Shown here piece by piece: positions 1 to 8,937 of a DNA stretch of 64,000 nt. Each line of letters starts with the position of its first letter. Position 1 is the first letter of the stretch. The notes below the pieces were generated by a model. It searched no databases and was not told where the DNA came from. It worked only from the letters and a program-made list of their open reading frames with translations. Made by a program: the position numbers and the translations under genes. The stretch is from Halothiobacillus sp. (GTDB lineage: Bacteria; Pseudomonadota; Gammaproteobacteria; Halothiobacillales; Halothiobacillaceae), in NCBI RefSeq assembly GCF_028710545.1, contig NZ_JAQTTX010000007.1, positions 1-64,000 of the forward strand. Reading direction: 5' to 3'.

Positions 1-1
1 C

Positions 2-283
2 GCCGCGCTGTTTGCCGTCTACCGAAACAATACCGAAGCGCTGCAACGCCATATCCCCGGACAGCTCTCCGACGAGGTGCTCCTGTTTTCCTCGCAGCAG
101 AAAAAAACGGAAGAGTTTCCCGGCCTGGTTCCGATAACCGACGTTGAACGGGGATGGGCGGGGATGGCTGAGAAAGTTCGTGTGAGGGAGCTAGTTGGAG
201 ATCACTTCACAGTGATGTCTTCTGAAAACCTGGAAACGATCACAGCAGAGATCGAAGCCGTTTTGAAAGAGGTTGAAGCATGA
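2..283 (+). CDS. C-terminal end of a thioesterase domain (start lies before the window)
   Basis: The open frame runs in from base 2, so only the last 93 or so residues are seen. They fit the C-terminus of an NRPS/PKS-type thioesterase (alpha/beta hydrolase): a strand ending in LLFSS, a GW after an acidic turn, then a V-V repeat leading to GDHFTVM, where the His would be the catalytic-triad histidine, and a final amphipathic helix. It could be a stand-alone type II (editing) thioesterase or the end of a larger synthetase; the window does not decide. The next gene starts inside its stop codon (ATGA), so it belongs to the same operon. Family assignment is inferred from this short stretch. Confidence 0.7.
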   Translation, partial: AALFAVYRNNTEALQRHIPGQLSDEVLLFSSQQKKTEEFPGLVPITDVERGWAGMAEKVRVRELVGDHFTVMSSENLETITAEIEAVLKEVEA

Positions 284-1386
284 AGTTTCTGGCCAGGGAA
301 CGAGGGGTCATGGAGGCGATGCTGCCCGGGCTTGACGAAACGCTGGCGGCGGCTCCCTTCGAAAAAGTTGAAGGTCGAGATCGGTGGGCGGTTGAACAGT
401 TTGTGGCTGCGGGCGGGGTGGGGCTTGCGGCACCCTTGGAATCGGGCGGCAAGGGGTGTTCGGCGCTGGTCATGACGCGCCTGCAACGGGCTGTCGGCGC
501 CCGCGCGCCTTCGCTTGCCGTGGCCAGCACCATGCACCACTACAAGGTGAAGACCCTGGACGTGCTGCTCGAAGGCGAGAGGCGTCGATTCCTCTCTCGC
601 ATGGTCGAGAGGCGCTGGCTCATCGCCTCCTGCGGAGCGGAGGGATTTCGCAGCAAAAGCCTGTTCGAACCCACCATGCGGGCGCGTAAGGTTGAGGGGG
701 GCTTGGTCCTCACGGGTAGCAAGAAACCTTGCTCCCTGATCTGGTCCATGGGTGTGCTGTCGATGATGGTGCGCACGGACGACGGAGGCCTCTACAACGT
801 TCTGATCCCCGTTGATCAGTTGCAGCTGGAGCGACGGAAATTCTGGAATTCCCCGGTACTGGCCGCCACGGAGAGCGACGAAGTGATTCTCCAGGAAGCG
901 TTAATCGTTGACGATCTGCTGTTTGAGCTCGGTAGTACCGATGCTGCGGCACCCTTCACGTTCGCCGCTTTTCTCTGGTTCGAGCTGCTGATCAGCGCCT
1001 CTTATCTCGGCATCGCCAGTCGCCTGGCCGAATACCCTATTGTCGAAACGCTCGGCAGCAGCCACTCCCGCGCCTCGCTCGGTATCGAACTGGAAACTTC
1101 CATGGCCGCCCTCGAATGCATTGCCCGGGGAATCGACGACGGGGAGGAGGATGAAGCGGCGCTGCTCGAAAGGTTGCTTTACGTGCGTTACGGGGTACAG
1201 GCGGCGATTGGCCGCGCATCTTCCCTGGCCGCGGAGCTGAGTGGCGGCGGAGCCTTCCTGCGCGACGGCGAGGTGGCAATGGTGCTGGCTGCAACCAAGG
1301 GGCTCTCCTATCACGCCCCTTCGCGTGAAGGAATTTCCGACAAGCTGGCGGAGAACCTCTGCGGCGGCCAGCTGCCGCTGATTTAA
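280..1386 (+). CDS. Acyl-CoA dehydrogenase family flavoprotein
   Basis: A 368-residue protein with the layout of acyl-CoA/acyl-ACP dehydrogenases: an N-terminal helical domain with a GGKGCSA turn, a middle beta domain beginning near residue 110 (ASCGAEGF, then LTGSKKPCS, the usual G-x-K region), and a C-terminal four-helix domain ending in LAENLCGG. In clusters like this, such enzymes introduce an alpha,beta double bond into a carrier- or CoA-bound acyl chain, or act on related thioesters. It overlaps the upstream thioesterase gene by 4 bases and is followed after 15 bases by the PaiB-like gene. The substrate is unknown, and I did not identify the catalytic Glu with confidence. Confidence 0.75.
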   Translation: MKFLARERGVMEAMLPGLDETLAAAPFEKVEGRDRWAVEQFVAAGGVGLAAPLESGGKGCSALVMTRLQRAVGARAPSLAVASTMHHYKVKTLDVLLEGERRRFLSRMVERRWLIASCGAEGFRSKSLFEPTMRARKVEGGLVLTGSKKPCSLIWSMGVLSMMVRTDDGGLYNVLIPVDQLQLERRKFWNSPVLAATESDEVILQEALIVDDLLFELGSTDAAAPFTFAAFLWFELLISASYLGIASRLAEYPIVETLGSSHSRASLGIELETSMAALECIARGIDDGEEDEAALLERLLYVRYGVQAAIGRASSLAAELSGGGAFLRDGEVAMVLAATKGLSYHAPSREGISDKLAENLCGGQLPLI

Positions 1387-1401
1387 CACAAGGAGAAGGG
1401 G

Positions 1402-2067
1402 ATGTACGTACCGGAACTCTATCGCGAGCCTGACGAAGAGAGTCTTTTCGAGTTGATTGAGGGTTATCCGTTCGGTCTGCTCGTAACCGGCACGACCCCG
1501 TTGGGGGCAACCCATCTGCCGTTTGTTCTCGAACGCGAAAAAAAAGTGATTCGCGCCCATCTTGCCCAGGCCAATCCGATGGTCGAGACGCTTCGGCGTG
1601 GCGAGGAGGTCCTTGTGGTTTTCCAGGGGCCCTACTCCTACATATCGCCGCACTGGTATGCCACCAAGTCCCATCTCCCGACTTGGCTTTACAGCGCCGT
1701 CCACGTCTACGGCACGCCCCGTCTGCTCGATGAGGAGGCGTTATGGGAACAGATGGTGACGTTGATTGCGGAGCAGGAAGCGGCATGCGGGGAGGCGTCT
1801 CCCTGGCGGCTGGAGAGTATGCCGACGGAGTTGATCGAGCGGTTGGCCTCGATGGTCGTGGGGGTGGAGATCCGTGGTGAACGTTGGGAGGGATGCTTCA
1901 AGCTCAACCAGCACAAGAGCGCTCCTGACATGGCAAGGCTCGAGGAGGTGCTGCGCTCGTCGGAGCAGAGCTTGAGGCATGAGCTGGCAAGTTTGATTGA
2001 GATATGCGAGTCCCGAACCGATCCGGCCATCGCAACTGCCTATCGCCGGAAGTACGGACTCGAGTGA
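1402..2067 (+). CDS. PaiB-like FMN-binding protein
   Basis: This 221-residue protein carries the hallmarks of the PaiB family: it opens MYVPELYREPD, has ATHLPFVLE near residue 35, AHLAQANP near residue 55, and FQGPYSYISPHWY followed by PTWLYSAVHVYG in the middle. PaiB proteins have an FMN-binding split-barrel fold. They are annotated as negative transcriptional regulators in Bacillus, but many act as flavin-dependent or flavin-binding proteins of unknown role. A good ribosome binding site (AGGAG) precedes the ATG at 1402. Its place between an acyl-CoA dehydrogenase and an aminotransferase suggests a tailoring or redox role rather than regulation, but that is inference. Confidence 0.8.
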   Translation: MYVPELYREPDEESLFELIEGYPFGLLVTGTTPLGATHLPFVLEREKKVIRAHLAQANPMVETLRRGEEVLVVFQGPYSYISPHWYATKSHLPTWLYSAVHVYGTPRLLDEEALWEQMVTLIAEQEAACGEASPWRLESMPTELIERLASMVVGVEIRGERWEGCFKLNQHKSAPDMARLEEVLRSSEQSLRHELASLIEICESRTDPAIATAYRRKYGLE

Positions 2068-2137
2068 CCTGAATAAGAAGAACCTGTCCTGCGTCGGCGT
2101 CCGGCCGATTCAGGCATTTCTGTAGGGAAGGGTGGGA

Positions 2138-3385
2138 ATGGAAAATTACACTGAGGCGGTTTCAACGGGTTCGCCCGGAGCGCCGCGATTCGTCACGGGT
2201 GACGGCTGCTGGCTTTTTGATCGTAACGGTCGTCGCTACTTCGATGGAACGGCCGGCAGCGGCGCGATCAGTCTGGGCCACCAGCACCCCGCCGTGTGCG
2301 AGGCGGTGGTCAAACAGCTTGAACGCTTGACCCATACCGGCTGCAAGTTGCAGTCCGACGTCCGCGAGCGCCTGGTGGAAAGGATAGGCGAGCTATCTCC
2401 TTACCAGCGCTGCGCGGTGCTCTTCACAGTGATTGGTACGGAGGCCGTCGAGGCGTCGCTCAAGGTGGCGCGTGCCTACACCGGACGACGACGGGTGGTC
2501 GCTTTTCGCCACGCCTTTCACGGCAAGAGCGCGGGGGCCATCGGTGCCACCTGGCGCCCTGAGTTTCGCCGTTACTCCTCCTTTGCCGCCGACGACTGGT
2601 TCATCGCGGACTTTCCAGACTCTGATCAAGGCGACGAAGCGGTGGACGAGGCGTTGCGCCAGCTCGATCAATTGCTGGATGACGCGGCAGGGGATCCTCC
2701 GGCGGCGGTGATCATGGAGCCGGTGCAGATCACCGAAGGCGTCGAGATCCCCGAAGCGCGCTTTCTCGAAGGGGTGATCCGTGCGGCCCGCAGAGTGGGA
2801 GCCCTCGCCATATTCGATGAGATTTATACCGGCTTCGGGCGCTGTGGGACCCTCTTTTATTCCGATCGGCTGGCGGAGACTCCGGATCTGACGCTGGTCG
2901 GAAAATCCCTCGGAAACGGTTTCCCCATTTCTCTCGTTCTTGGTGCTCCGGAAGTGATCAATGCGCTTCCTTCCGGGATTCAGACCTCCACCTACTCCGG
3001 TTTTCCACCGGCTTGCGCCGCTGCGGAAGCGGTCACAAACGTGATGGTGGCCGAGCGACTGTGGGAGAGCTCGGCAACGCTTGGTCGGGATCTCCTCGAC
3101 GGATTGCGTTCTCTGGATGAGGAGCACTCGTTCATCGTCCGTCCACGCGGTGCCGGCCTGGCGCTTGCGTTCGATTGTTTGGACGAGGCGGGCAGGCCGT
3201 CGGCTGCGCGGGCGACGCGGTTTGTCGAAGAGGCCGTGGCGCGGGGGGTGCTGCTGTTTCGCGGTGGTCCCTTGGGAGCGGCGGTGAAGCTGGTCACGCC
3301 GATGTTGATGGATGCCGAGGAGCACGACTTCCTGCAGGGCACGCTCATTGAAACGGCTGCCGCAGTTGCAGCATGGAGAGGCTAA
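2138..3385 (+). CDS. Class III PLP-dependent aminotransferase
   Basis: A fold-type I, class III aminotransferase of 415 residues. Visible landmarks are the glycine-rich entry SGAISLGHQHP, the cofactor-phosphate region VIGTEAVEASLKVAR, AFHGKSAGAIG, the aspartate motif ALAIFDEIYTGFGR and the PLP lysine in LVGKSLGNGFPIS. It most resembles omega-amino acid or diaminobutyrate aminotransferases. The ATG at 2138 is preferred over the GTG at 2132 because a GGGAAGGG ribosome binding site lies 6 bases before it. It probably makes or removes an amino group on a cluster-specific precursor. A second, different class III enzyme lies at 22.2 kb. Substrate unknown. Confidence 0.85.
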   Translation: MENYTEAVSTGSPGAPRFVTGDGCWLFDRNGRRYFDGTAGSGAISLGHQHPAVCEAVVKQLERLTHTGCKLQSDVRERLVERIGELSPYQRCAVLFTVIGTEAVEASLKVARAYTGRRRVVAFRHAFHGKSAGAIGATWRPEFRRYSSFAADDWFIADFPDSDQGDEAVDEALRQLDQLLDDAAGDPPAAVIMEPVQITEGVEIPEARFLEGVIRAARRVGALAIFDEIYTGFGRCGTLFYSDRLAETPDLTLVGKSLGNGFPISLVLGAPEVINALPSGIQTSTYSGFPPACAAAEAVTNVMVAERLWESSATLGRDLLDGLRSLDEEHSFIVRPRGAGLALAFDCLDEAGRPSAARATRFVEEAVARGVLLFRGGPLGAAVKLVTPMLMDAEEHDFLQGTLIETAAAVAAWRG

Positions 3386-3386
3386 C

Positions 3387-4610
3387 ATGGGCTTTGCCGA
3401 GCTGAAAGAAGCGGTACTTTCTCCAGGTTTATGTGCCAGCTGCGGCGTATGCGAACTGGCATGCCCACAGGGGCTTATCTCCTTCGACGGCTTGCTGCCG
3501 GCAATCGCGGGTGAAGCTGAGGATGCTCCATGTGGAAGCTGTCGCGACTGCTTCCTGGTTTGTCCTGGAAAGCACCCGGAGACGAACGCAGCCGAGATGA
3601 GACTGTTTGGTCGCGGGCGAACGAAAGAGGAGCGTTGGTTCGGCGTGATGCAGGGTGTCTACGGCGGGCGCTCCACCGATCCGGAAACCTATCGACGCTC
3701 TGCCAGTGGTGGCTCGGCGACCACACTCCTCCGGGAGGCTGCGCGCCAACTTGCGCTCGATTGGGTGTTGGTGATGGGACGGGAGCCGGCCCGTCCTTGG
3801 CGCTCAGCTCCGGCGATCTGTACCGATTTCGACCGCCTGGCTGACTACGCTCAATCGACCTATCAGCTGGCACCGTACCTCGGTGCATTGCGCGGGGTAC
3901 TGCTGGACGAACGTCCACTCCGTGGCGCCATGTCAGGGATCGCCTGTCAGGTGCAGGGGATACGGAAACTGCAAGGCCTTGACAGTGCGATTGGCGAACG
4001 GGCGCGTGAACGAGTCGCCTTTATCGTCGAGATAGGTTGTTCGTCAAGCACCAAGCCCGAGGGAACCGCCTCGATGATTACCGAGCGGCTGGGTACCGAA
4101 CTCTCGGCCGTCCATTCCATTCATTATCGAGAAGGCGAGTATCCGGGACAGATCGTGGTGCGCACCATCCATGGTAAGCGGCATGAGATCGCCTTTTGGG
4201 AGGCGGTGCGCCACTTCAAAGACAACAAGACCCATCGCTGCCTCAGTTGCGGCGACTGGATGTCGGGTCTCGCCGACGTCAGCATCTCGGATGGTGATCC
4301 AAACATCTTTCAGGCGAGCCAAGGAGTAACCGGAATCGAGAAGCATGGGCGGGTATTCGTGCGTACGGAGCGGGGCCGACAGGTGCTGGAGGAGGCGGTA
4401 GTCCAGGGTGAAATGGAGTGCTGGCCGATCGAGTTGACCGGACTGAATCTCGGCCTGGAGCGTAAACGCAATCGCCGTGCCTATTACGAGGGAAGCGGTT
4501 TGCCGTTGTCCGATGGGCCGATCGCTGGATTCCGCGAGGAGCGGGAGGTGGTGGACGACGAACAGTTTATTCCGGATCTGGCACCTTCGCCGGAACGAAA
4601 GGATTCGTAA
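3387..4610 (+). CDS. FrhB/FdhB-like iron-sulfur flavoprotein (coenzyme F420 hydrogenase beta subunit family)
   Basis: A 407-residue protein. Two [4Fe-4S] ferredoxin motifs sit at the N-terminus: Cys16-19-22-26 (CASCGVCELACP) and Cys49-52-55-59 (CGSCRDCFLVCP). The rest matches the FrhB_FdhB N- and C-terminal domains, with RSASGGSAT, an extra cysteine pair in RCLSCGDWMSGLADVSISDGD, and a long C-terminal region. Members outside methanogens use ferredoxin to reduce conjugated substrates, for example BciB and plant HCAR in chlorophyll metabolism. The start at 3387 was chosen because a longer frame from 3312 would run through the end of the aminotransferase gene. Its stop overlaps the next start (TAATG). 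In this cluster it is likely a ferredoxin-fed reductase; the substrate is unknown. Confidence 0.85.
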   Translation: MGFAELKEAVLSPGLCASCGVCELACPQGLISFDGLLPAIAGEAEDAPCGSCRDCFLVCPGKHPETNAAEMRLFGRGRTKEERWFGVMQGVYGGRSTDPETYRRSASGGSATTLLREAARQLALDWVLVMGREPARPWRSAPAICTDFDRLADYAQSTYQLAPYLGALRGVLLDERPLRGAMSGIACQVQGIRKLQGLDSAIGERARERVAFIVEIGCSSSTKPEGTASMITERLGTELSAVHSIHYREGEYPGQIVVRTIHGKRHEIAFWEAVRHFKDNKTHRCLSCGDWMSGLADVSISDGDPNIFQASQGVTGIEKHGRVFVRTERGRQVLEEAVVQGEMECWPIELTGLNLGLERKRNRRAYYEGSGLPLSDGPIAGFREEREVVDDEQFIPDLAPSPERKDS

Positions 4611-5935
4611 TGAGTATTTTGATCTGTTCTTCCGAACCGGTGCCCACATCGGTTGCAAAGGCTCTGCCGGGTGACAAGTCGATCTCTCACCGCGTGCTGC
4701 TGATAGCTGCTGCAACGGATGGCGAGTCACGCCTTCGTGGAATCAACCTTTGTGGCGCAGTGTTCCCACTGATCGAGGCACTACGGCAGCTGGGCGCCAC
4801 TGTTGACATTGACGACGGAGAAATGAGGGTCGGCACCATCGATCGCAATCTAAGGACAGCGCCGGTGCTCAATCTCGGTCCATCGAGCGCGGCGGCGCGG
4901 CTCCTGCTCGGTTTGCTTGTCGGTCTGGGTGTCGAGGCGGTCATCGACGGTGATGAAACACTGCGTCCTCGTCCTGTCGACTGGGTGGTGGAACCGCTCC
5001 GCGGGCTGGGGGCGGAGCTTGAATATCTGCGCGCGGAGGGTCAACTGCCCGTACGCATCGGCCGGAGTCGGCTGCGCGAAGGTATCGCGCATCTGACGGT
5101 CGGCAGCGCTCAGGCGCGCTCTGCGGTGTTGCTGGCGGCCTGGGCGGCCGGAGTGGCGGTGGATGTTCGGCAGGCGATTCACTCACGGGACCACACGCAA
5201 CGTCTTCTGTGCTCGCTAGGTTGTCGGCTGGATGTGCGTTCCAACGGCGTCTCCCTGACACCCGCCGCCCCTCCCTCCTTCCCCTTTTACGAGGTGCCGC
5301 TCGACCCGTCGGCGGTTGCCTATCCCGTCGCCGCCCATCTGTTTCGCGGCATGGTCGAGCCTTTGCGGATAGACGGCGTCTGCCTGAATCCTACCCGGAC
5401 AGGTTTTTTCGAAACGCTGCGCGACTGCGGTATCGCCGTGAGCTACTCGGGGATCGTCGATCGCTTTGGCGAGCCGGTGGGATCGCTCACGGTGGAAGGG
5501 GATTGGGATGCCGATTCCCTGGAGGTCGACAATCCCGATCGGTTCCACGCAATGATTGATGAGATTCCTTTGGCCGCCGCGGTGGCAACCCGGCTTCCGG
5601 GATTGTCCCGCTTTGGCGGTGCCGAGGAGCTGATATTCAAGGAGAGCAATCGAATCGAAAGCACGGCGGCGATGCTTCGTGCATTTGGCGCGGAAGTGGC
5701 GACCGCTGCCGACGGCTTTACGGTACGGGGCGGCGTAGAGCTGACGGCTTCGCGAGCGCCGAGCTTTGGTGATCACCGCATAGCGATGACCGCCGCCGCT
5801 CTCGGTACATCGCTTGCCGGAAGGACAGTGGTGGAACAGGGGGAATGCACCGAGACCTCCTTCCCGCACTTTGCCGAAACGATGCGTGGTTACGGCTTCG
5901 ATGTCCGGGCCGACGTATCGGGAGGTGCTGCATGA
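4610..5935 (+). CDS. EPSP synthase-like protein (AroA family), divergent
   Basis: A 441-residue enolpyruvyl-transferase fold, closest to class II (CP4-like) EPSP synthases. Shikimate-side motifs are kept: PGDKSISHR (Lys23, Ser24, Arg28), DGDETLRPRP, GSAQARSAVLLA, SRDHTQRLL, DPSAVAYP, LNPTRTGF, IDEIP and GDHRIAM. The PEP loop is not: where true enzymes read G-N-A-(A/G)-T, this one reads GPSSAAAR at residues 90-97, and KES-D-R has become KESNR. The protein therefore probably binds a shikimate-like ring but may not transfer enolpyruvate. EPSP-synthase relatives of this kind occur in shikimate-to-cyclohexanecarboxylate pathways of actinomycete clusters. It is translationally coupled on both sides. 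A housekeeping aroA role is unlikely because of this context. Confidence 0.8.
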   Translation: MSILICSSEPVPTSVAKALPGDKSISHRVLLIAAATDGESRLRGINLCGAVFPLIEALRQLGATVDIDDGEMRVGTIDRNLRTAPVLNLGPSSAAARLLLGLLVGLGVEAVIDGDETLRPRPVDWVVEPLRGLGAELEYLRAEGQLPVRIGRSRLREGIAHLTVGSAQARSAVLLAAWAAGVAVDVRQAIHSRDHTQRLLCSLGCRLDVRSNGVSLTPAAPPSFPFYEVPLDPSAVAYPVAAHLFRGMVEPLRIDGVCLNPTRTGFFETLRDCGIAVSYSGIVDRFGEPVGSLTVEGDWDADSLEVDNPDRFHAMIDEIPLAAAVATRLPGLSRFGGAEELIFKESNRIESTAAMLRAFGAEVATAADGFTVRGGVELTASRAPSFGDHRIAMTAAALGTSLAGRTVVEQGECTETSFPHFAETMRGYGFDVRADVSGGAA

Positions 5936-6972
5936 AGGGGTTGTTCGTCGACGGTGCCGCTGGGCTGCTGCTGCGGGAGGAGCGTGAACCGGCACCGCAA
6001 CCCGGACAGCTGAGGATCCGTGCAACATGCAGTCTTGTGAGCGGCGGCACCGAGCTTCACTACATCAAGCAGTGGACCACCGCAAACCAGCGTTCGGTCA
6101 TTGGTTACTGCTCCTCCGGCGTCGTCGACGCAGTCGGCGAAGGTGTCCGGGAGTTTGCAGTCGGTGACCGGGTCATCGCCATGGGCTGGGGTTATGCCCG
6201 CCACGCCGAAGTGATCTGCGTCCCTTACCGGTACTGCGTGAAGATCCCCGACAGTCTCCCCTTCGAACGGGCCGTCTTCGCCAATCTCGCCGCCACCTCC
6301 CTCCACGCCGTCCATCGTGCATTGATGGATGAGCGGGATCGCGTGCTGGTCATCGGTGCCGGTCTCGTCGGCCAGCTGGTTGCCCAGATCGCCCGCTCAC
6401 GGCTGGAGAGCGTGCTGGTGGCCGACACCGATCCGCGACGCTGTTCTGCGGCGGAATCCGCGGGCTGTATCGGCGTGCCCCTTGCGGATGCAACCGGGCT
6501 TTACGACGCGGTACGCGAGGCGGCCGACGGGAAAGGAGTGAGCAAGATCTTTCTCTGCATGGTGGGAAAGGCCTCGGAGACCGTGAGCGACGCGTTGCGG
6601 CTGGTCAACGCTTTTCACGATCCCCTGGTGCGCCCGGCGCTGGTTGCCGCCGGACGCTTCGATGCCAGCCTCGCGTTCAGCGTCGACATGGGGAACAGCG
6701 ATATCCGTTACGCGGCCCGTTGCGGTACCGGGTACCGCGACGACGATTATGCCCACGGGCGGGCGGAACGCACCCCCCCACCCGGGGAGGGACGCGTCGA
6801 CGATAACCTGCGCGAATGTGTGGCGATGATCACGGACGGTCGCATTCGTCCCGAATTGATACACGATCTGCAATTGCCGTTTTCCCAATCAGCCGACGCT
6901 TATGGCCCTTTCGAATCAAAGTCGGCGCCGTTGGGCGTCACGTTCAGTTATCCGGGAGGGGCGAGTCTGTGA
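5932..6972 (+). CDS. Medium-chain dehydrogenase/reductase (zinc-type alcohol dehydrogenase superfamily)
   Basis: A 346-residue MDR-superfamily oxidoreductase. Near residue 30 it has SLVSGGTEL, a motif of the subgroup that includes BchC-like proteins and dehydrogenases lacking the normal zinc ligands, then GYCSSGVVDAVGEGVREFAVGDRV, and a Rossmann motif VLVIGAGLVGQLVAQIA followed by an acidic residue (VADTDP) that fits NAD binding. The ATG at 5932 overlaps the end of the EPSP-synthase-like gene by 4 bases, so an earlier in-frame start at 5845 is rejected. It may oxidise or reduce a product of that enzyme. No clear structural-zinc cysteine cluster is seen. Confidence 0.8.
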   Translation: MKGLFVDGAAGLLLREEREPAPQPGQLRIRATCSLVSGGTELHYIKQWTTANQRSVIGYCSSGVVDAVGEGVREFAVGDRVIAMGWGYARHAEVICVPYRYCVKIPDSLPFERAVFANLAATSLHAVHRALMDERDRVLVIGAGLVGQLVAQIARSRLESVLVADTDPRRCSAAESAGCIGVPLADATGLYDAVREAADGKGVSKIFLCMVGKASETVSDALRLVNAFHDPLVRPALVAAGRFDASLAFSVDMGNSDIRYAARCGTGYRDDDYAHGRAERTPPPGEGRVDDNLRECVAMITDGRIRPELIHDLQLPFSQSADAYGPFESKSAPLGVTFSYPGGASL

Positions 6973-8930
6973 AACACCCGCTTCATCAACGTCTGGTCGA
7001 GCTGGGACCGCAAACCCCCTTCGATCCGTTCCTTTACGAGGAGGTGAACCAGACCATCCCCCAGCTCTTCGCCAGGAGGGCGGCACGCAATCGGGATGGG
7101 CTGGCGGTACGCACGCGGACCGAGATCCTGACTTACGGCGAGCTGGCGCTACGGGCGGAGTGGATTGCCGCTGACCTGGTCGCGCAACTCGGCGTCGACC
7201 ACGGACACGTCGCGCTGCTCTTCGAACATGGGGCCGACATGGTCTGCGGCGTGCTCGGCGCGCTGTCGGGAGGGAAGGCCTATGTGCCGCTGGATGCAGC
7301 ATACCCGGACGAACGCCTTGCCTACATGCTGCGCGACTCGCAATCGCGCTGCCTGATCACCAACCGTCGCAATGAAGCGCTGGCGAGACGTCTGGCAAGC
7401 GACGATACGTTGATACTGTTCGTCGAGGAGTGTTTCGCCGCACAAGGGACAGCGCCCGATATCGCCGCCGATCCCGATGCAGTGGCCTACTTGCTCTACA
7501 CCTCGGGTTCGACCGGCGAGCCGAAGGGTGTGATGCAGACCCACCGCAATGTGCTCCACCACATGCGCAACTGGATCAACTCCTTGCACCTGAGCGAGCG
7601 CGATCGACTGACGCTCATCTCGGCCTACAGCTGGGATTCCGCGGTGCAGGACACTCTAGGGGCGCTGCTCAGCGGCGCGGCCCTCTTCCCAATCAATATC
7701 AAGGAAGAGGGAATCGGCGGCCTGATCGACTGGATCAGCGAGCAGTCCATTTCTGTTTATCACTCCACGCTTCCCATTTATCGAGGCGTGGTCAAGGTGT
7801 TGGCAGCGGCCGAAAGGCGTCTCTCCTCTGTCCGCATCGTGGCGCTGGGAGGTGATGCAATCTACGACAGCGACCATGAATCTTTCCGTGAACGTTTCTC
7901 TCCCGATGCACTGCTCGTGAACTGTTACGGTGCAACCGAAAGCAGCAGTGCCTTGATGAATTTCCTGCCGACCGATCGTGCTCTCGACGGCCGGGTCTTT
8001 CCCCTCGGTTTTCCCGCGGACGAAACCGATATTTTCCTGTTCCATGAACAGGGGCGCCGTGTCGAGAAGGAGGGCGAGGGGGAAATCGTTATCCGGAGCC
8101 GCCATCTGTCGCCGGGGTACTGGGGTGCCGCGGCGGAGAAACAGACGCGCTTCTCCGAGGACCCCGATGAGCCGGGGGTTCGTCTGTACAGAACAGGCGA
8201 CCTCGGGAGGTACCGGGAGGACGGTGCCGTCGCCCTGATTGGACGCACCGACTTCCAGGTAAAGATTCGCGGCATTCGCGTCGAGCTTGGCGAGGTAGAA
8301 GCGACGCTGAAGCGTTTTCCGAAGGTGGACGAGGCGGTTGTCGCGGCGCGTGAAGAGCTGCCGGGAGAACGCTATCTCGTCGCTTATCTGGTGTTAGAAA
8401 GAGGCGAGAGTGCCTCGGTGACCGAGGTGCGCGCTTTTCTCGGCGAGCGGCTTCCCGATTTTACGATCCCCTCCGTTTACGTTTTTCTGGAGGAGCTCCC
8501 CTACACCGTCAACCGCAAGATTGATCGTGCCGCGCTTCCCGCGCCGACGCGCGAGCGACCGCGACTGGAGAACGAGTTCGTCGCGCCGGTCAACGACGTC
8601 GAACGGCAAATCGCCGAAGTGTGGTGCGAGGTGCTCGGCCTGGCCCGGGTCGGGAGCCAGGACAACTTTTTCGATCTCGGCGGTAATTCGTTGCGGGTTG
8701 CGCTGGTCAACGCAGAGCTGCGCCGGCTGTTCTCTAAAGAGATCAGCATGACCGACATGTACCGCCTGCCGACCATGTCGGCGCAGGCGCGATACCTAGC
8801 CGGCGAGGAGCGGGCCGGCGGATCGCCCGAATCATTGGCAAGGGCCGACTCCCGCGGTGTGATGCGATTGGAGAGGCGTCAGAGAGCGCGCCTACGGGGC
8901 GAGGCATTACGGAAAGAGCGTACGAAGTGA
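6969..8930 (+). CDS. NRPS module: adenylation domain plus peptidyl carrier protein (A-PCP)
   Basis: A 653-residue protein. The GTG at 6969 overlaps the upstream stop (GTGA) and gives a normal A-domain N-terminus. Adenylation motifs are A3 LLYTSGSTGEPKG, A5 NCYGATES, A7 YRTGDLGRY, A8 IRGIRVELGEVE and A10 NRKIDR with the catalytic lysine. The carrier motif DNFFDLGGNSL places the phosphopantetheine on Ser574. No condensation domain is present. The Asp of the A4 motif (SWDSAVQD) is kept, so an alpha-amino acid is likely. By eye alignment with GrsA the specificity positions read about D-S-Q-H-A-G-C-S-A, which I cannot match to a known amino acid. The last 60 residues form a basic tail. It probably loads the amino-acid unit passed to the next PKS. 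Confidence 0.92.
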   Translation: MKHPLHQRLVELGPQTPFDPFLYEEVNQTIPQLFARRAARNRDGLAVRTRTEILTYGELALRAEWIAADLVAQLGVDHGHVALLFEHGADMVCGVLGALSGGKAYVPLDAAYPDERLAYMLRDSQSRCLITNRRNEALARRLASDDTLILFVEECFAAQGTAPDIAADPDAVAYLLYTSGSTGEPKGVMQTHRNVLHHMRNWINSLHLSERDRLTLISAYSWDSAVQDTLGALLSGAALFPINIKEEGIGGLIDWISEQSISVYHSTLPIYRGVVKVLAAAERRLSSVRIVALGGDAIYDSDHESFRERFSPDALLVNCYGATESSSALMNFLPTDRALDGRVFPLGFPADETDIFLFHEQGRRVEKEGEGEIVIRSRHLSPGYWGAAAEKQTRFSEDPDEPGVRLYRTGDLGRYREDGAVALIGRTDFQVKIRGIRVELGEVEATLKRFPKVDEAVVAAREELPGERYLVAYLVLERGESASVTEVRAFLGERLPDFTIPSVYVFLEELPYTVNRKIDRAALPAPTRERPRLENEFVAPVNDVERQIAEVWCEVLGLARVGSQDNFFDLGGNSLRVALVNAELRRLFSKEISMTDMYRLPTMSAQARYLAGEERAGGSPESLARADSRGVMRLERRQRARLRGEALRKERTK

Positions 8931-8937
8931 GGCTGAA

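Noticed and set aside
901-1704. A 267-codon open frame on the minus strand, and similar long minus-strand frames throughout 1-24 kb
   Set aside because: They are antisense to well-supported cluster genes in G+C-rich sequence, where long empty frames are common.
4610-5935. Housekeeping aroA
   Set aside because: The PEP loop is altered and the gene is translationally coupled inside a biosynthetic cluster.
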